NCBI GenBank assembly: GCA_029573725.1 | Contig: JAKQDQ010000117.1 | Coordinates: 24,381-88,380 of the forward strand | Direction of reading: 5' to 3' | Source: Verrucomicrobiota bacterium | Lineage (GTDB): Bacteria > Verrucomicrobiota > Verrucomicrobiia > Limisphaerales > JADLHS01 | DNA length: 64,000 nt | Part shown: positions 1 to 9,293 of the stretch, piece by piece | Layout: every line of letters starts with the position of its first letter | Position numbering within the stretch: the stretch's first letter is position 1 | The notes under the pieces: model-generated | Databases searched by the model: none | The model's input: the letters and a program-made list of their open reading frames with translations, nothing else | Told to the model about the DNA's origin: nothing | Position numbers and translations under genes: made by a program

Positions 1-1026
1 CTGTGACCTGGCCGTTGCCGCCAGATCGCCCGCGTCAATCCCCAGCTCCGCCGCGAGCGCGGCCGCAACGGGCAGAACCAAACCCGCCGGGACGCGCAAC
101 CGGTGATCGGCGTTCATGCCGGTCACGGTAAACAGCGATTCCACCACGTAGAGCCGGTTTAACTTGTCGTCGGGTGATGAGATTTTGCGGCGGCGGGTGA
201 ACTTGCGGATGCTGCTGAAGGCTTCATCTTCGTTCCCCAAAAAATCGCAATCGAGCGACAGAATCGTGTCGGCCGCGTCATAATGGAAAACCGGACGCAC
301 GGGCCGGCCAAACGCCCGGCTGGCGGCACGCTGGGGGAGGTCCGCGTCAATCGCGTCATACCGGTACCATTTGGCCTGCGGCAATTTTTTGCTGATTTCC
401 AGTTGCAGGCGCTGCCGGGAGGGGGAGTGGCTGTGCTCCACCAAAATCGCCAGCCCCTGTCCCTGGTTCGCGCCAAATTTGCGCGCCTGCCCCGCCAAAA
501 ATTCCGTGGCCTCACTGGCGGTCACCACCGCGCGGTTCGCGCCGGCGCCCTTGGCAAAGCGCATGGCCCGATCCGGGTCGTACAAATTCAAAATCGACGC
601 CTGCGCAAATTGATCCGTGCCGCCATTGCCGCCAGGAAACTGCGGATTTCCCTCCAGCTTGATGGGCCGGCCTTCGTACGACTTGGCGACGAGAGGAACG
701 GCCCCGCTGCGTGTCGGCATGGCCGTGGCGAAGTATTGGGAGGTGCCGTGGGTGTAATTTTCCGGCGCCCTGCCAAACGGCATCAGCTTGTCCTCGGGAC
801 GGCGGCAACCCGTGGTGCCCAGGCCGATGCCGGCCAGTGCCAGGGAGGCCGACATGATTTTGACAAAGTGACGCCGGGAAACCGGATCGGAAAAATCATC
901 GGAATTCGCGGGAAATTCCCGCTCGAGGAACTCCTTGAACTCGGGAGTTTCGGACAATTGCTCCAATCCGCGCCAGTAATGGCGGCCGGACTGGAGTTGA
1001 CGCGCGGAAGCAGGAGGGGTTTTCAT
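1..1026 (-). CDS. actB: Alternative complex III molybdopterin-like/Fe-S subunit ActB (partial)
   Basis: The frame is open to the left window edge, so only the N-terminal 342 residues are visible. They start MKTPPASARQLQSG and carry the signature of Tat-variant-exported ActB proteins: a YWRGLEQLSETPEFKEFLE segment (residues 18-36), a twin arginine at 51-52 (SRRHFVKI), a hydrophobic stretch and a Cys near 74. The ACIII ActB subunit carries a molybdopterin-oxidoreductase-like domain without the cofactor plus Fe-S clusters, and passes quinol electrons within the periplasmic part of the complex. The ATG at 1026 overlaps the TGA of actA in an ATGA arrangement, indicating translational coupling. The rest of the operon (actC onward) would lie outside the window. 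Confidence 0.9.
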   Translation of the reverse strand, partial: MKTPPASARQLQSGRHYWRGLEQLSETPEFKEFLEREFPANSDDFSDPVSRRHFVKIMSASLALAGIGLGTTGCRRPEDKLMPFGRAPENYTHGTSQYFATAMPTRSGAVPLVAKSYEGRPIKLEGNPQFPGGNGGTDQFAQASILNLYDPDRAMRFAKGAGANRAVVTASEATEFLAGQARKFGANQGQGLAILVEHSHSPSRQRLQLEISKKLPQAKWYRYDAIDADLPQRAASRAFGRPVRPVFHYDAADTILSLDCDFLGNEDEAFSSIRKFTRRRKISSPDDKLNRLYVVESLFTVTGMNADHRLRVPAGLVLPVAAALAAELGIDAGDLAATARSQ

Positions 1027-1691
1027 CGGTGGCAGGCGGAACAGTTGTTCATGGACTCGATGCGAAAATCGTGGACGTATTTTTTGCCGAACGCCTCCTG
1101 CCGCTTGGCGGCTTCGTTCGGATCTTCGCTGGGAGTCCAACCGAGATCGGTGATTTTATCCGCCGGACGCACTTTCGAGGCCGGATCATTGTGGCAATCC
1201 AGACAGAACGACATGCTCAATGATTTGGCGTGATACACCTCCTCCATTTGATCCACGCGCCCGTGGCATTCCACGCAGCTGATGCCGCGGTTCACGTGAA
1301 CGGAGTGGTTGAAATACACGAAATCGGGCACGCGATGAATTTGCACCCACGGAATCGGTTTGCCGGTGGCCGCGCTCTCCCGCACCAGGGCCAGCCGCGG
1401 ATCATCCTTCAACACCTGATTGTGGCAGTTCATGCAGGTGGAGCTGGAAGGGATGTTCGAAAACCAGGATTTCTCAACCGTGCTGTGGCAGTAGCGGCAG
1501 TCCATGCCCAGCTGGCCGGCATGCGTGGCGTGGGAAAAGGCCACCGGTTGGATGGGTTGATAGCCAACTCGAAAATATTTGGGCGTGAAGTAATACCACA
1601 CTCCCGCCGTGACAGCCCCGGCTGTCAACGTGCCGCCTATGATGATCATCAACGGCAGCTTATTGGTCCACTTCGGAAAAATGGCTGACAT
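1023..1691 (-). CDS. actA: Alternative complex III pentahaem cytochrome c ActA
   Basis: This 222-residue protein has one N-terminal membrane anchor (about residues 13-33) and five CxxCH haem c motifs: C65-H69, C86-H90, C139-H143, C163-H167 and C217-H221. Five haems and a single anchor are what is known for ActA, the multihaem subunit that accepts electrons from the quinol site and passes them toward a terminal oxidase. It lies directly upstream of actB with a 4-nt overlap, which fits the canonical act gene order. ATG 1691 is the natural start because the membrane anchor follows it. An intrinsic terminator (1749-1775) separates it from the sialidase-like gene upstream. Confidence 0.93.
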   Translation of the reverse strand: MSAIFPKWTNKLPLMIIIGGTLTAGAVTAGVWYYFTPKYFRVGYQPIQPVAFSHATHAGQLGMDCRYCHSTVEKSWFSNIPSSSTCMNCHNQVLKDDPRLALVRESAATGKPIPWVQIHRVPDFVYFNHSVHVNRGISCVECHGRVDQMEEVYHAKSLSMSFCLDCHNDPASKVRPADKITDLGWTPSEDPNEAAKRQEAFGKKYVHDFRIESMNNCSACHR

Positions 1692-2113
1692 CGCAAATCG
1701 CTTTCAGTCCGTCGCAACAACAAATGAATACAAAACAAAACGCCCCATGAAAAAATCGGCTTAACGCCAAGCCGACTTTCCAGGAAAAATCGCGGTGGAG
1801 GAATAATTCAACCCGACCCGCTCCGCAACGGAAAAAGGTTTTACTAACTCATCCCTCCCACTGCAAGACTCTTTGTGAAATTTTTCACTACTTTTCGTCG
1901 CGGTTAATGCAGGGCATAAGTTGCCGCCGCGCCGGCCGTCGTGGTCCATCTCCAATAAAGCCGCTGCCGGAACGACCGCGGCGGATTGCAAAATGGCCGC
2001 GCCCGGAGCCACGGAAAGGCAAACGCCGGGCAGCGGGCCGGGACGCATTTCCTTGCCCGGGGTCCCCGTCCCCTCCGTCCGGCCGGCGCCACGCCGGCGC
2101 CCCGGCGCCGCCC
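1692..2113. other. Intergenic region upstream of actA
   Basis: No convincing gene is present. The region holds the terminator at 1749-1775. An A+T-rich stretch around 1840-1910 contains a short dyad at 1875-1888 (GTGAAA-TT-TTTCAC). From about 1915 to 2110 it is very G+C-rich. Long frames in the G+C-rich part lack recognisable protein character. The A+T-rich stretch is the best place for an act-operon promoter, but no clear -35/-10 pair was found. Confidence 0.4.
1749..1775 (-). terminator. Intrinsic terminator
   Basis: On the minus strand a perfect 7-bp stem (TCGGCTT / AAGCCGA, 1756-1762 with 1769-1775) has a 6-nt loop and is followed by six T residues. It lies between the sialidase-like gene and actA, both on this strand, so it would stop read-through into the act operon. 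It could alternatively act as a leader attenuator if the act promoter lies upstream of it. Confidence 0.7.
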
Positions 2114-3391
2114 TCACGGCAGTTCCACGCGATAACGATAGTAATCCGCCACCATCCATTCCATTTCGCTCACTTCCCCATAGCGCGACAGAAAGATGAC
2201 GAGATCTCCGGTTTCGCGGTCCTGATAGAAGCGGAAATTGGACATCTGCACCCGCGGCGAGTCGTTGTAGTTGCGTTCATCCACCGCAAAGATGGTTTCG
2301 CGCTTGAGTGCGAAAGGCGTCTCCTGCACTTCCACCAGGCAGAGCGGCGAGCGCGGCCAGTTGCCATTGGCGCGTTCACCGCGCAACGCCAGATTGCCCA
2401 GCCAGTAGAGTTTGCCATTCTTGAGGGATCGAAACAGCGCCGAACCATTGGCGCCGGATTCAAGCGGCGGCCCGCCCGTGGCCGGCAACGGTTCGGGCGC
2501 GGACCACGTGACCCCGTCGTCACGGGAAAAACTCAGCCATTTGTAACCGGGCTTGTCCGGAAACGCGCTGTTGTCCCCGCGGCACACCGCCGCAATCCGT
2601 CCGTCCGGCAATTCAAACAGGGCATTCTCATCCAGCCCGCGCGAGCTGCGTTCCGGCGCAATGTTCAACGGGTGTCCGAGTCGAAACGTCAGTGCTCCGT
2701 CAGGGGTCCATTGCCCGATCACCGTGACCACCTCGTCCACCGGCGCCCACGTGTTCTGGTAATGTACGGCCCGCCCCGCGGCGTCAAGGGTCTTGCGCAT
2801 GCCGGGAAAGAGCAGTTGTCCACGGGTGGTTTTGAGCGGAAACGAGAAGCTCATGGCCGGTGAGCGTTGACCGGGAAATTTCAATTCGCGCCGTTCCGTC
2901 CACTCGCCTTTGGCCGGATCGTAAAGATTCAGCTCGAGCGTGTATTCAGCATCCACGTTCAGTTTGTCCTTGGGATACAGGGTGTGATCAATCAGCACGA
3001 TGAGCTTTTCCTGGTCCGGATCAAAAAACGCCGCCGGCTCCGCGTAGCGCATCCGGCCTTCCGGCACATTCGTTCCCCGCCAGCGCAGCTCGGGCTTCGA
3101 CCAGGTCCGCCCGTTGTCCGTGCTGATCTGCACCGCGAAATCGTCGTAACCATCCGAATAATCTTCACGGCCGAAACAGTGCATGAGCACCGGCTGCGTC
3201 TTGCTGATATAGGTGACGAAGCCCGTGACCGCCGGACGCCCGCGGTCGTGACGGATGAAAACCTCCCTGGCCAGCACCTTGGGACGCGCTGCCCATCGGG
3301 CAGTGGTTGATTCCGCCGCGGGCAGGGACGCGATCCCACAAACCAGCAACGCGGCGCCCAGCGAGCGTTCCATCGTCAAACGTGAAAGCAT
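2114..3391 (-). CDS. Secreted sialidase-like (BNR/Asp-box) protein
   Basis: The 425-residue protein has an N-terminal signal peptide (hydrophobic stretch about residues 10-25 ending near PAAES). It carries two Asp-box motifs of the SxDxGxTW type, STDNGRTWS and SRDDGVTWS, which are typical of six-bladed sialidase/neuraminidase-fold propellers. Such exported exo-sialidase-like proteins are numerous in Verrucomicrobiota and Planctomycetota, and many act on glycans other than sialic acid or are unassigned, so a substrate is not called. It is transcribed alone, divergent from the DUF2961 gene at 3596. Confidence 0.75.
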   Translation of the reverse strand: MLSRLTMERSLGAALLVCGIASLPAAESTTARWAARPKVLAREVFIRHDRGRPAVTGFVTYISKTQPVLMHCFGREDYSDGYDDFAVQISTDNGRTWSKPELRWRGTNVPEGRMRYAEPAAFFDPDQEKLIVLIDHTLYPKDKLNVDAEYTLELNLYDPAKGEWTERRELKFPGQRSPAMSFSFPLKTTRGQLLFPGMRKTLDAAGRAVHYQNTWAPVDEVVTVIGQWTPDGALTFRLGHPLNIAPERSSRGLDENALFELPDGRIAAVCRGDNSAFPDKPGYKWLSFSRDDGVTWSAPEPLPATGGPPLESGANGSALFRSLKNGKLYWLGNLALRGERANGNWPRSPLCLVEVQETPFALKRETIFAVDERNYNDSPRVQMSNFRFYQDRETGDLVIFLSRYGEVSEMEWMVADYYRYRVELP

Positions 3392-3595
3392 GGCGGCAGT
3401 CTGGACCGCATTGCGTCAGAAATCCAGCCGTGTTTGCATGCCCGTCCCAACGAGCCCCACGCCCGCCCCATTCAGGGTGAAGGGCACCAACCCATGATGC
3501 TGCGCGATCGTGCCGCCGGAACAAGCCGTGCTGCTGGTGGACAGGGCAACACCGGCGATTCCCGCTCCGGGGTTCGGGCAACGCAATCGGAGGCT

Positions 3596-5302
3596 TGCCG
3601 GACGGCCTCCATCACCGCCATGCTGCTGTGCATGCAATCCGAACGCCGCCACGACTGGAGTCCCCTCACGAGGATGATGGCCGGCTGTGCGCTGCTCGGC
3701 GGTGTCCTCCCCTGGTTGGCGGGCGCCGGCGATCTCGAGCGTCTGGCCCAACCGCAGGAAGGTCGCTCCATGCGGTCCACCTCCACGATGCGCGTGGGGG
3801 AAAACCGGCGCGACGGTGGCGAGAACCGGCATGATCCCAAGGCGGCGCCACGCGGGGACCGGAACGAGGCAAGCAACTATGACAATTTTCGTGTGCCGCC
3901 GGGTGCCACGCACGTCCTGCTGGAGGAAGACGGGCCGGGCGTCATCACGCACATCTGGCTCACGTTTCTCGGACCGGAGCCGCAAGCCTGGGCTCGGGAA
4001 GGTTCGGCAAATCATCAGGAATTGCTGCTGCGCATTTACTGGGACCATGATCCGCGCCCGGCCGTCGAGGCGCCGGTGGGGGATTTTTTTGCGAATTGTT
4101 TTGGCCGCCGTCGCGAAGTCATCAGCACCCCGGTCATCGTGGAAGATGGTGATTCCTACAATTGTTTCTGGCGCATGCCCTTCCGCAAGGCGGCGCGTGT
4201 CGAAATCGTCAATCAAAGCGAGAAACCGCTCAACCTGCTCTATTACAACATTGACTGGATCAAGTTAAAGCGGCTGCCGAGAAACACCCCTTACTTCTAT
4301 GCGCAGTACCGGCAGGAGTATCCGGCCACGCCCGGCCAGGACTACGTGGTTTTGGAGACGCAGGGCAAAGGGCACTATGTCGGCACGGTGCTGGCCGTGC
4401 GGACCCGCAGCCCGGCCTGGTTCGGTGAAGGCGACGAGAAGATTTACATTGATGGCGAAGCCCAGCCGTCCATCTGGGGCACGGGCACGGAGGATTATTT
4501 TCTCTCGGCCTGGGGCTTGAAAACCACCAGCACACCGTACTTCGGAGTGCCGTATTTTGATCAGTGGGGCATCGTGGGCGGACACACCAGCGCCTACCGG
4601 TGGCACATTCACGATCCGCTGGTTTTCAACCGGGGGATCAAGGTAACGTTCGAGCACTTCGGCTGGATTTCTCCCGACGAAAATCCACAGCACAAGTCCA
4701 CCAGCTGGAACGAGCGCGAGGACGACTACTCCAGCGTGGCGTTCTGGTATCAAACGGGCACGCCGACGTTCAGCGCCCGCGCGCCGGACGCCCGGGCACG
4801 AGCGTTGCCCAGTTTGGAGCGGCTGATCGTCCATGCGCGCGACTTCGCCGATGCGCGGCACCACGGCGCAGGGGCGGCGGTCCGCCAGCCGCTTGATTTC
4901 TACGAGGGCCCGCAACTCTTTTATCGCCCGCCATCCGCGGACAACGCCTGGGTCGAATTCAGTTTTGCCGTGCAAAAACAAGAACCGCTGCGCCTGCTCC
5001 TCCGGGCCACCAGGGCGGAGGATTACGGAAAATACCAGGCCCTCCTCAATGGCGTGAAACTGGGCGAGCCGCTGGATTTTTACGGCGACAACCTCGCCGA
5101 TCACGAATTTCACCTGCTCGATTTCTGGCCGACCCCGGGGAACTACACGCTGCGTTTGGAATGCGTGGGCAAAAACCGGTTGTCTGCCGGCCATTACTGC
5201 GGCATTGAGTCCGTCCGCCTGCGCGAGCGCCGCCCGCGCGTGACCGAATACGGATTCGACAAGGACAAGGACTGGAGGCAGAATCCGCGGCTCTACAAGT
5301 GA
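3596..5302 (+). CDS. DUF2961 / GH172-family protein
   Basis: The C-terminal 500 residues match the DUF2961 fold, now glycoside hydrolase family 172, whose characterised members act on fructofuranosides and arabinofuranosides. The hallmark is the motif WGTGTEDYF (nucleotides about 4477-4502), preceded by the beta-rich jelly-roll region with GDFFANCFG. The frame opens at 3434, but the upstream part is low-complexity. A start in the region 3596-3680 that gives a signal-like segment (MMAGCALLGGVLPWLAGAG) is more reasonable, and the start given is approximate. It is likely exported and involved in plant or microbial polysaccharide use, together with the sialidase-like neighbour. The substrate is unknown. 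Confidence 0.75.
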   Translation, partial: CRTASITAMLLCMQSERRHDWSPLTRMMAGCALLGGVLPWLAGAGDLERLAQPQEGRSMRSTSTMRVGENRRDGGENRHDPKAAPRGDRNEASNYDNFRVPPGATHVLLEEDGPGVITHIWLTFLGPEPQAWAREGSANHQELLLRIYWDHDPRPAVEAPVGDFFANCFGRRREVISTPVIVEDGDSYNCFWRMPFRKAARVEIVNQSEKPLNLLYYNIDWIKLKRLPRNTPYFYAQYRQEYPATPGQDYVVLETQGKGHYVGTVLAVRTRSPAWFGEGDEKIYIDGEAQPSIWGTGTEDYFLSAWGLKTTSTPYFGVPYFDQWGIVGGHTSAYRWHIHDPLVFNRGIKVTFEHFGWISPDENPQHKSTSWNEREDDYSSVAFWYQTGTPTFSARAPDARARALPSLERLIVHARDFADARHHGAGAAVRQPLDFYEGPQLFYRPPSADNAWVEFSFAVQKQEPLRLLLRATRAEDYGKYQALLNGVKLGEPLDFYGDNLADHEFHLLDFWPTPGNYTLRLECVGKNRLSAGHYCGIESVRLRERRPRVTEYGFDKDKDWRQNPRLYK

Positions 5303-5356
5303 CCGCGCGGGGCGATCCCCGGCCCCGCCGCACGCCACCCCGGAGGGCGCGCGGTC
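5301..5356. terminator. Inverted repeat between convergent genes (possible bidirectional terminator)
   Basis: Perfect 9-bp arms GACCGCGCG (5301-5309) and CGCGCGGTC (5348-5356) lie in the 57-bp gap between the GH172 gene and icd, which converge here. The loop is 38 nt and there is no T-tract, so this is a weak call. Confidence 0.3.
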
Positions 5357-5359
5357 CGC

Positions 5360-6628
5360 TCACATGTGAGCAATGATGTTGTCCCCAAACGCGGAACACT
5401 TGATCTCGGTGCCCCCGTCCATCAAACGCGCAAAGTCGTAGGTGACTTTTTTGGAGCTGATTGCGCCGTTCAAGCCCTGGAGGATCAAATCCGCCGCCTC
5501 GATCCACCCCAGGTAGCGCAGCATCATTTCGCCGGACAACACCACGGACCCCGGGTTGACCATGTCCTTGCCGGCATATTTCGGCGCCGTGCCATGCGTG
5601 GCTTCAAAGATGGCGTGGCCGGTCAGGTAATTGATGTTGCCGCCGGGCGCGATGCCGATGCCGCCGACCTGTGCCGCCAGGGCGTCGCTGAGATAATCGC
5701 CGTTCAGGTTCAGGGTGGCAATCACGTCAAAGTCCGTCGGCCGGGTCAGCACCTGTTGCAGCGTGATGTCGGCAATGGCGTCCTTGATGACGATTCCCGC
5801 CCCGGGTTTGCCTGCAGGGATCTTACACCACGGACCGCCGTCCATTTCCGCCGCACCAAACTCGCGCCGGGCCAGTTCATAGCCCCAGTCGCGGAAGGCC
5901 CCCTCCGTGAACTTCATGATGTTTCCCTTATGCACCAAGGTTACGCTCTGGCGTCCGTTGGTGATGGCGTATTGAATGGCCGCGCGCACCAGGCGCTCCG
6001 TGCCCGGTTTGCTCACCGGTTTGATGCCCAGGCCCACGGCGTCCGCCGCCTCGCCGCCGAACCGGATTTTCTTGAAGGCCGCGGGCAGTTCCTGTTGCAG
6101 CAGGGCCAAAATCTTTTTCGCCTCCACCGACCCGGCCTGATAATCAATGCCCGCGTAAATGTCCTCGGTGTTCTCGCGGAAGATCACCATGTTCACCTTT
6201 TCCGGATGCTTCACCGGACTGGGCACGCCCTGGAAATACTGCACCGGCCGCAGGCAGACGTAGAGATCCAGCATCTGACGCAACGCCACGTTCAGCGAGC
6301 GGATGCCACCGCCGACCGGCGTCGTCAACGGCCCTTTGATGCCCACCAGATAATCCTTGAACGCGGCCACGGTGTCGTCGGGCAACCAGTTGTCGAATTT
6401 GTGCTTGGAAGCCTCGCCGGCATACACCTCGAACCAGGAAATTTTCCGCGCTCCGCCGTAGGCCTTTTGCACCGCGGCATCAAAGACCCGCACGCTCGCC
6501 GCCCAAATGTCCGGTCCGGTCCCGTCGCCGCGAATGAAGGGGATGATCGGGTCGTGGGGCACGGTGAGCTGGCCGGCCTTGATGGAGATTTTGTTGCCGG
6601 CGGGTGGAGTGAGGTGTTGATAGGCCAT
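5360..6628 (-). CDS. icd: NADP-dependent isocitrate dehydrogenase
   Basis: The 422-residue enzyme oxidatively decarboxylates isocitrate to 2-oxoglutarate in the TCA cycle. Visible family motifs include [11 protein letters not shown] near the N-terminus, [12 protein letters not shown] (the substrate/phosphorylation-site region is altered to [17 protein letters not shown] upstream), and the C-terminal [20 protein letters not shown] nucleotide-binding segment. The frame stays open to 6718, but the 30 upstream codons have no family similarity and ATG 6628 gives the usual length of bacterial ICD (about 416 residues). It is monocistronic, downstream of the two-component operon and convergent with the GH172 gene. 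Confidence 0.93.
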   Translation of the reverse strand: MAYQHLTPPAGNKISIKAGQLTVPHDPIIPFIRGDGTGPDIWAASVRVFDAAVQKAYGGARKISWFEVYAGEASKHKFDNWLPDDTVAAFKDYLVGIKGPLTTPVGGGIRSLNVALRQMLDLYVCLRPVQYFQGVPSPVKHPEKVNMVIFRENTEDIYAGIDYQAGSVEAKKILALLQQELPAAFKKIRFGGEAADAVGLGIKPVSKPGTERLVRAAIQYAITNGRQSVTLVHKGNIMKFTEGAFRDWGYELARREFGAAEMDGGPWCKIPAGKPGAGIVIKDAIADITLQQVLTRPTDFDVIATLNLNGDYLSDALAAQVGGIGIAPGGNINYLTGHAIFEATHGTAPKYAGKDMVNPGSVVLSGEMMLRYLGWIEAADLILQGLNGAISSKKVTYDFARLMDGGTEIKCSAFGDNIIAHM

Positions 6629-6810
6629 GGGTGCTTCAGTGTGATTCAGAATTTCAATTGAGAATGCGAACGCAAAACCAACGCCGCTCAGGGTTAAAGG
6701 TTGCCGTCGGAAATTCAAGGAAAGAAATCACCAGAACCGTTAATTCACTTGATAAGCCGCCACGCGCCGCCGCCCGGCCGGCAATGCGGAGCGTCATCGC
6801 GGTTCGCCGG

Positions 6811-8241
6811 TCACAACGCTTCCGGTTCGCGTTTGTGTGACAGTCCGAACTCCTTCAGTTTCTCGCGCACTTTCAGCCGGGTTACGCCCAACCACTGGGC
6901 CGCCTTGGTGATGTTGCCGCGGGCGCGTTGAATGGCCTGCGCGTACAGCTCAGGTTCGAGGTCGGCCAGCATTTTACTGAACGCATTGTGAACTTCTCCG
7001 CGCTCGACCTGATCCATCAAGGCGGTCACATAGGCGGCATGCGACTGGGCGGAGACCGCCGCCGGGGCGCGCGCCCTGGCGAGCACGCCTTTGACGTGTT
7101 CCAGGCTGATGGCGTAATCGCGCGCCGTCAACAGCGCCTTGCGCACGGTGTTTTCCAGTTCGCGCACGTTGCCCGGCCAGTCCTGGCTCTGCAGGTGCGC
7201 GATGGCTTCCGGAGTGATGGCGGGCGAAGCCACGCCCGCTTCCGGCCCGTAACGGCGCAGAAAATAGCGGACCATGTCGGGAATGTCCTCCTGGCGCTGC
7301 TGCAGCGGCGGCAGCTTGATCGTGACCACGCTCAACCGGTAAAACAGGTCTTCACGAAACAAGCGTTCGCGAATCGCCGCTTCCAGGTCGCGGTGCGTGG
7401 CGGCGATGATGCGCACGTCCACGGCAATGTTTTCCCGTCCGCCCACGCGTTGAATCGTCTTGTCCTGCAGCACCCGCAGCAGTTTCGCCTGAAGGTTGGC
7501 GTCCATGTCGCCGATCTCGTCCAGAAAAATGGTGCCGCCATTGGCCTGTTCAAAGCGGCCGATGCGCCGCGCGTCAGCGCCGGTGAACGCCCCCCGTTCG
7601 TGACCAAACAGCTCGCTCTCCAACAGGGTCTCCGGAATGGCGGCGCAGTTGATGGCGATGAACGGGGCGGCGGCACGATTGCTGTGTTGATAGATCGCGC
7701 GGGCGATCAATTCCTTGCCGGTGCCGGTGTCGCCACGAATCAGGACCGTGACGGAGGTGGCCGCGACGCGGCCAATCTCCTTGTAGATTCCCTGCATGAT
7801 CCGGCTGTTGCCAATGATCGCCGTGCGCCCCGGGACGGCCTCCCCCATGTCCACCGGCTCGGACATCAGGCGGCTGCTCTCCAGCGCTTTGGCAATCAAG
7901 TCCAGCAATTCCTCGACTTCAAAAGGTTTCGGCACGTAATCGAAGGCGCCCCATTTGGTGGCCTCGATGGCCACCTCGGTGGAACCGTGCGCGGTGATGA
8001 GGATAATGGGCAATTTCGGTTTGACCTGATGCAGCCGGCGCACCAGTTCCAGCCCGTCCAGGCCCGGCAATCGGAGGTCCGTGATGACCACATCAAAGGC
8101 CTGTGCGATGGCCTGTTCCAGGCCGGTGTCCCCCCGGCTCAGCGTGGTGACCTCGTAGCCGTTGGCGCGCATCACCTTTTGCAACCCGGAGGCGATGTTT
8201 GTGTCGTCCTCCACCAACAGAATTTCAGGCTTGGCTTTCAT
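6811..8241 (-). CDS. Sigma-54-dependent response regulator (NtrC/AtoC family)
   Basis: A 476-residue three-domain regulator. The receiver (1-120) has phospho-acceptor D55 in VVITDLRLPG, acidic EDD at 11-13 and the conserved Lys in PKPF. The AAA+ domain has Walker A GDTGTGKE, the sigma-54 contact motif GAFTGA, Walker B GGTIFLDEIGD and arginine-finger region sequences. The C-terminus has a Fis-type helix-turn-helix (ITKAAQWLGVTRLKVREKL). GAFTGA means it activates sigma-54 promoters. Its start overlaps the 3' end of the histidine kinase by 17 nt, so they form a cognate pair. Targets are not visible. Confidence 0.95.
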   Translation of the reverse strand: MKAKPEILLVEDDTNIASGLQKVMRANGYEVTTLSRGDTGLEQAIAQAFDVVITDLRLPGLDGLELVRRLHQVKPKLPIILITAHGSTEVAIEATKWGAFDYVPKPFEVEELLDLIAKALESSRLMSEPVDMGEAVPGRTAIIGNSRIMQGIYKEIGRVAATSVTVLIRGDTGTGKELIARAIYQHSNRAAAPFIAINCAAIPETLLESELFGHERGAFTGADARRIGRFEQANGGTIFLDEIGDMDANLQAKLLRVLQDKTIQRVGGRENIAVDVRIIAATHRDLEAAIRERLFREDLFYRLSVVTIKLPPLQQRQEDIPDMVRYFLRRYGPEAGVASPAITPEAIAHLQSQDWPGNVRELENTVRKALLTARDYAISLEHVKGVLARARAPAAVSAQSHAAYVTALMDQVERGEVHNAFSKMLADLEPELYAQAIQRARGNITKAAQWLGVTRLKVREKLKEFGLSHKREPEAL

Positions 8242-9265
8242 GATCCGCCGCGAGCGGCAGCACGATGCTAAAAGTGGTGCCGCGGTTCAATTCCGTTTGA
8301 TAGTGGATAGCGCCGTCATGCTGCTCAACAATCCGGGCCGCGATGCCCAACCCCAGACCCGTACCGCTTTCCTTGGTGGTGAAAAACGGATCGAACATCC
8401 GGTTCTGAACCTCCGGGGGAATGCCCCGGCCCGTGTCGCTGACCTCCAGCACCAGGACCCGGTCGGCGCGCCCGTTCCGCGCGCGCTTTTCCACCCGGGT
8501 GCGCAGCGTGATCGTGCCGCCGCGTTCCGTGCTTTCCGCCGCATTCTGAATCATGTTGATCAACACCTGCTTCATCTTGTCCGCGTCCGCCAGCACCGTC
8601 CCCTCCGTGCCCAGCTCCAACTGGAGCTGCAATCCGCGCTTGGCCAGATCCGCGGACAACAGCGCCGCCGCATCCTGCAACAGCCGGGTGGCGGCCACAG
8701 GTTGCAGTTTGGGCTCGGTGGGCCGCGCGAACTGCAGGAAGTCCCGGACGATCCGTTCCAGCCGATCTATCTCGTTTTCGATGACTTCCAGGTCTTCGTG
8801 ATCCGAGGCGGCGACGTGCGCAGATGCCTTCAAACTGAAAACGCGCACTTTGATGGCCGTCAGCGGGTTGCGGATTTCATGCGCGATGCCGGCGGCGAGC
8901 ACGCCCAGTGACGCCAGTTTTTCCTGACGTTCGATGATCGCCCGGCTTTCGGACAGGTCGGTGCGCAGGGGCGTAATCATACGGCGGTAAATCAAAATCA
9001 GAATGACAGTGCCGCTCACCAGGAGGCCCACCAAGGAAAGCAACAAAAACTGCCGCACCCGCGCCAGCGCCGAGTGGGTTGCGGCGACAAACTGCTCCGT
9101 GGCCGCGGAGTCGGCCGTCACTTGCGCGAGGTGGGCGGGGGTGATTTCCGCTCGCAGTGCGCCGATTTGCCGCCAGGCAAGCCGTTCCGCCCACACAAGC
9201 GCGAGGATGATGGCCGCTGCAAGGAGCAACAATTCCGTGAGTCGCGATGGAATTCTGGCGGGCAT
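8225..9265 (-). CDS. Membrane sensor histidine kinase
   Basis: The kinase has two transmembrane segments (about residues 9-27 and 74-95) bracketing a short periplasmic sensor of about 45 residues. These are followed by HisKA with H-box GIAHEIRNPLTAIK and a HATPase_c domain with N-box NMIQNAAEST, G1 DTGRGIPP, F-box FDPFFTTKE and G2 GTGLGLGIA. The frame is open to 9391, but ATG 9265 (MPARIPSRL) directly precedes the first membrane helix and the upstream codons are arginine-rich filler. It is NtrB/AtoS-like in layout without a PAS domain. It is coupled to the sigma-54 regulator downstream and follows the membrane-anchored protein at 9294-9821 by 28 nt. Confidence 0.93.
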   Translation of the reverse strand: MPARIPSRLTELLLLAAAIILALVWAERLAWRQIGALRAEITPAHLAQVTADSAATEQFVAATHSALARVRQFLLLSLVGLLVSGTVILILIYRRMITPLRTDLSESRAIIERQEKLASLGVLAAGIAHEIRNPLTAIKVRVFSLKASAHVAASDHEDLEVIENEIDRLERIVRDFLQFARPTEPKLQPVAATRLLQDAAALLSADLAKRGLQLQLELGTEGTVLADADKMKQVLINMIQNAAESTERGGTITLRTRVEKRARNGRADRVLVLEVSDTGRGIPPEVQNRMFDPFFTTKESGTGLGLGIAARIVEQHDGAIHYQTELNRGTTFSIVLPLAADHESQA

Positions 9266-9293
9266 CAACCGGTGGCGGGAGCGTAGCCGAGGC

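Noticed and set aside
283..1233. 316-codon plus-strand frame at the left edge
   Set aside because: It is the antisense of actB and actA, which have clear family motifs; the plus frame is Arg/Gly/Ala-rich shadow.
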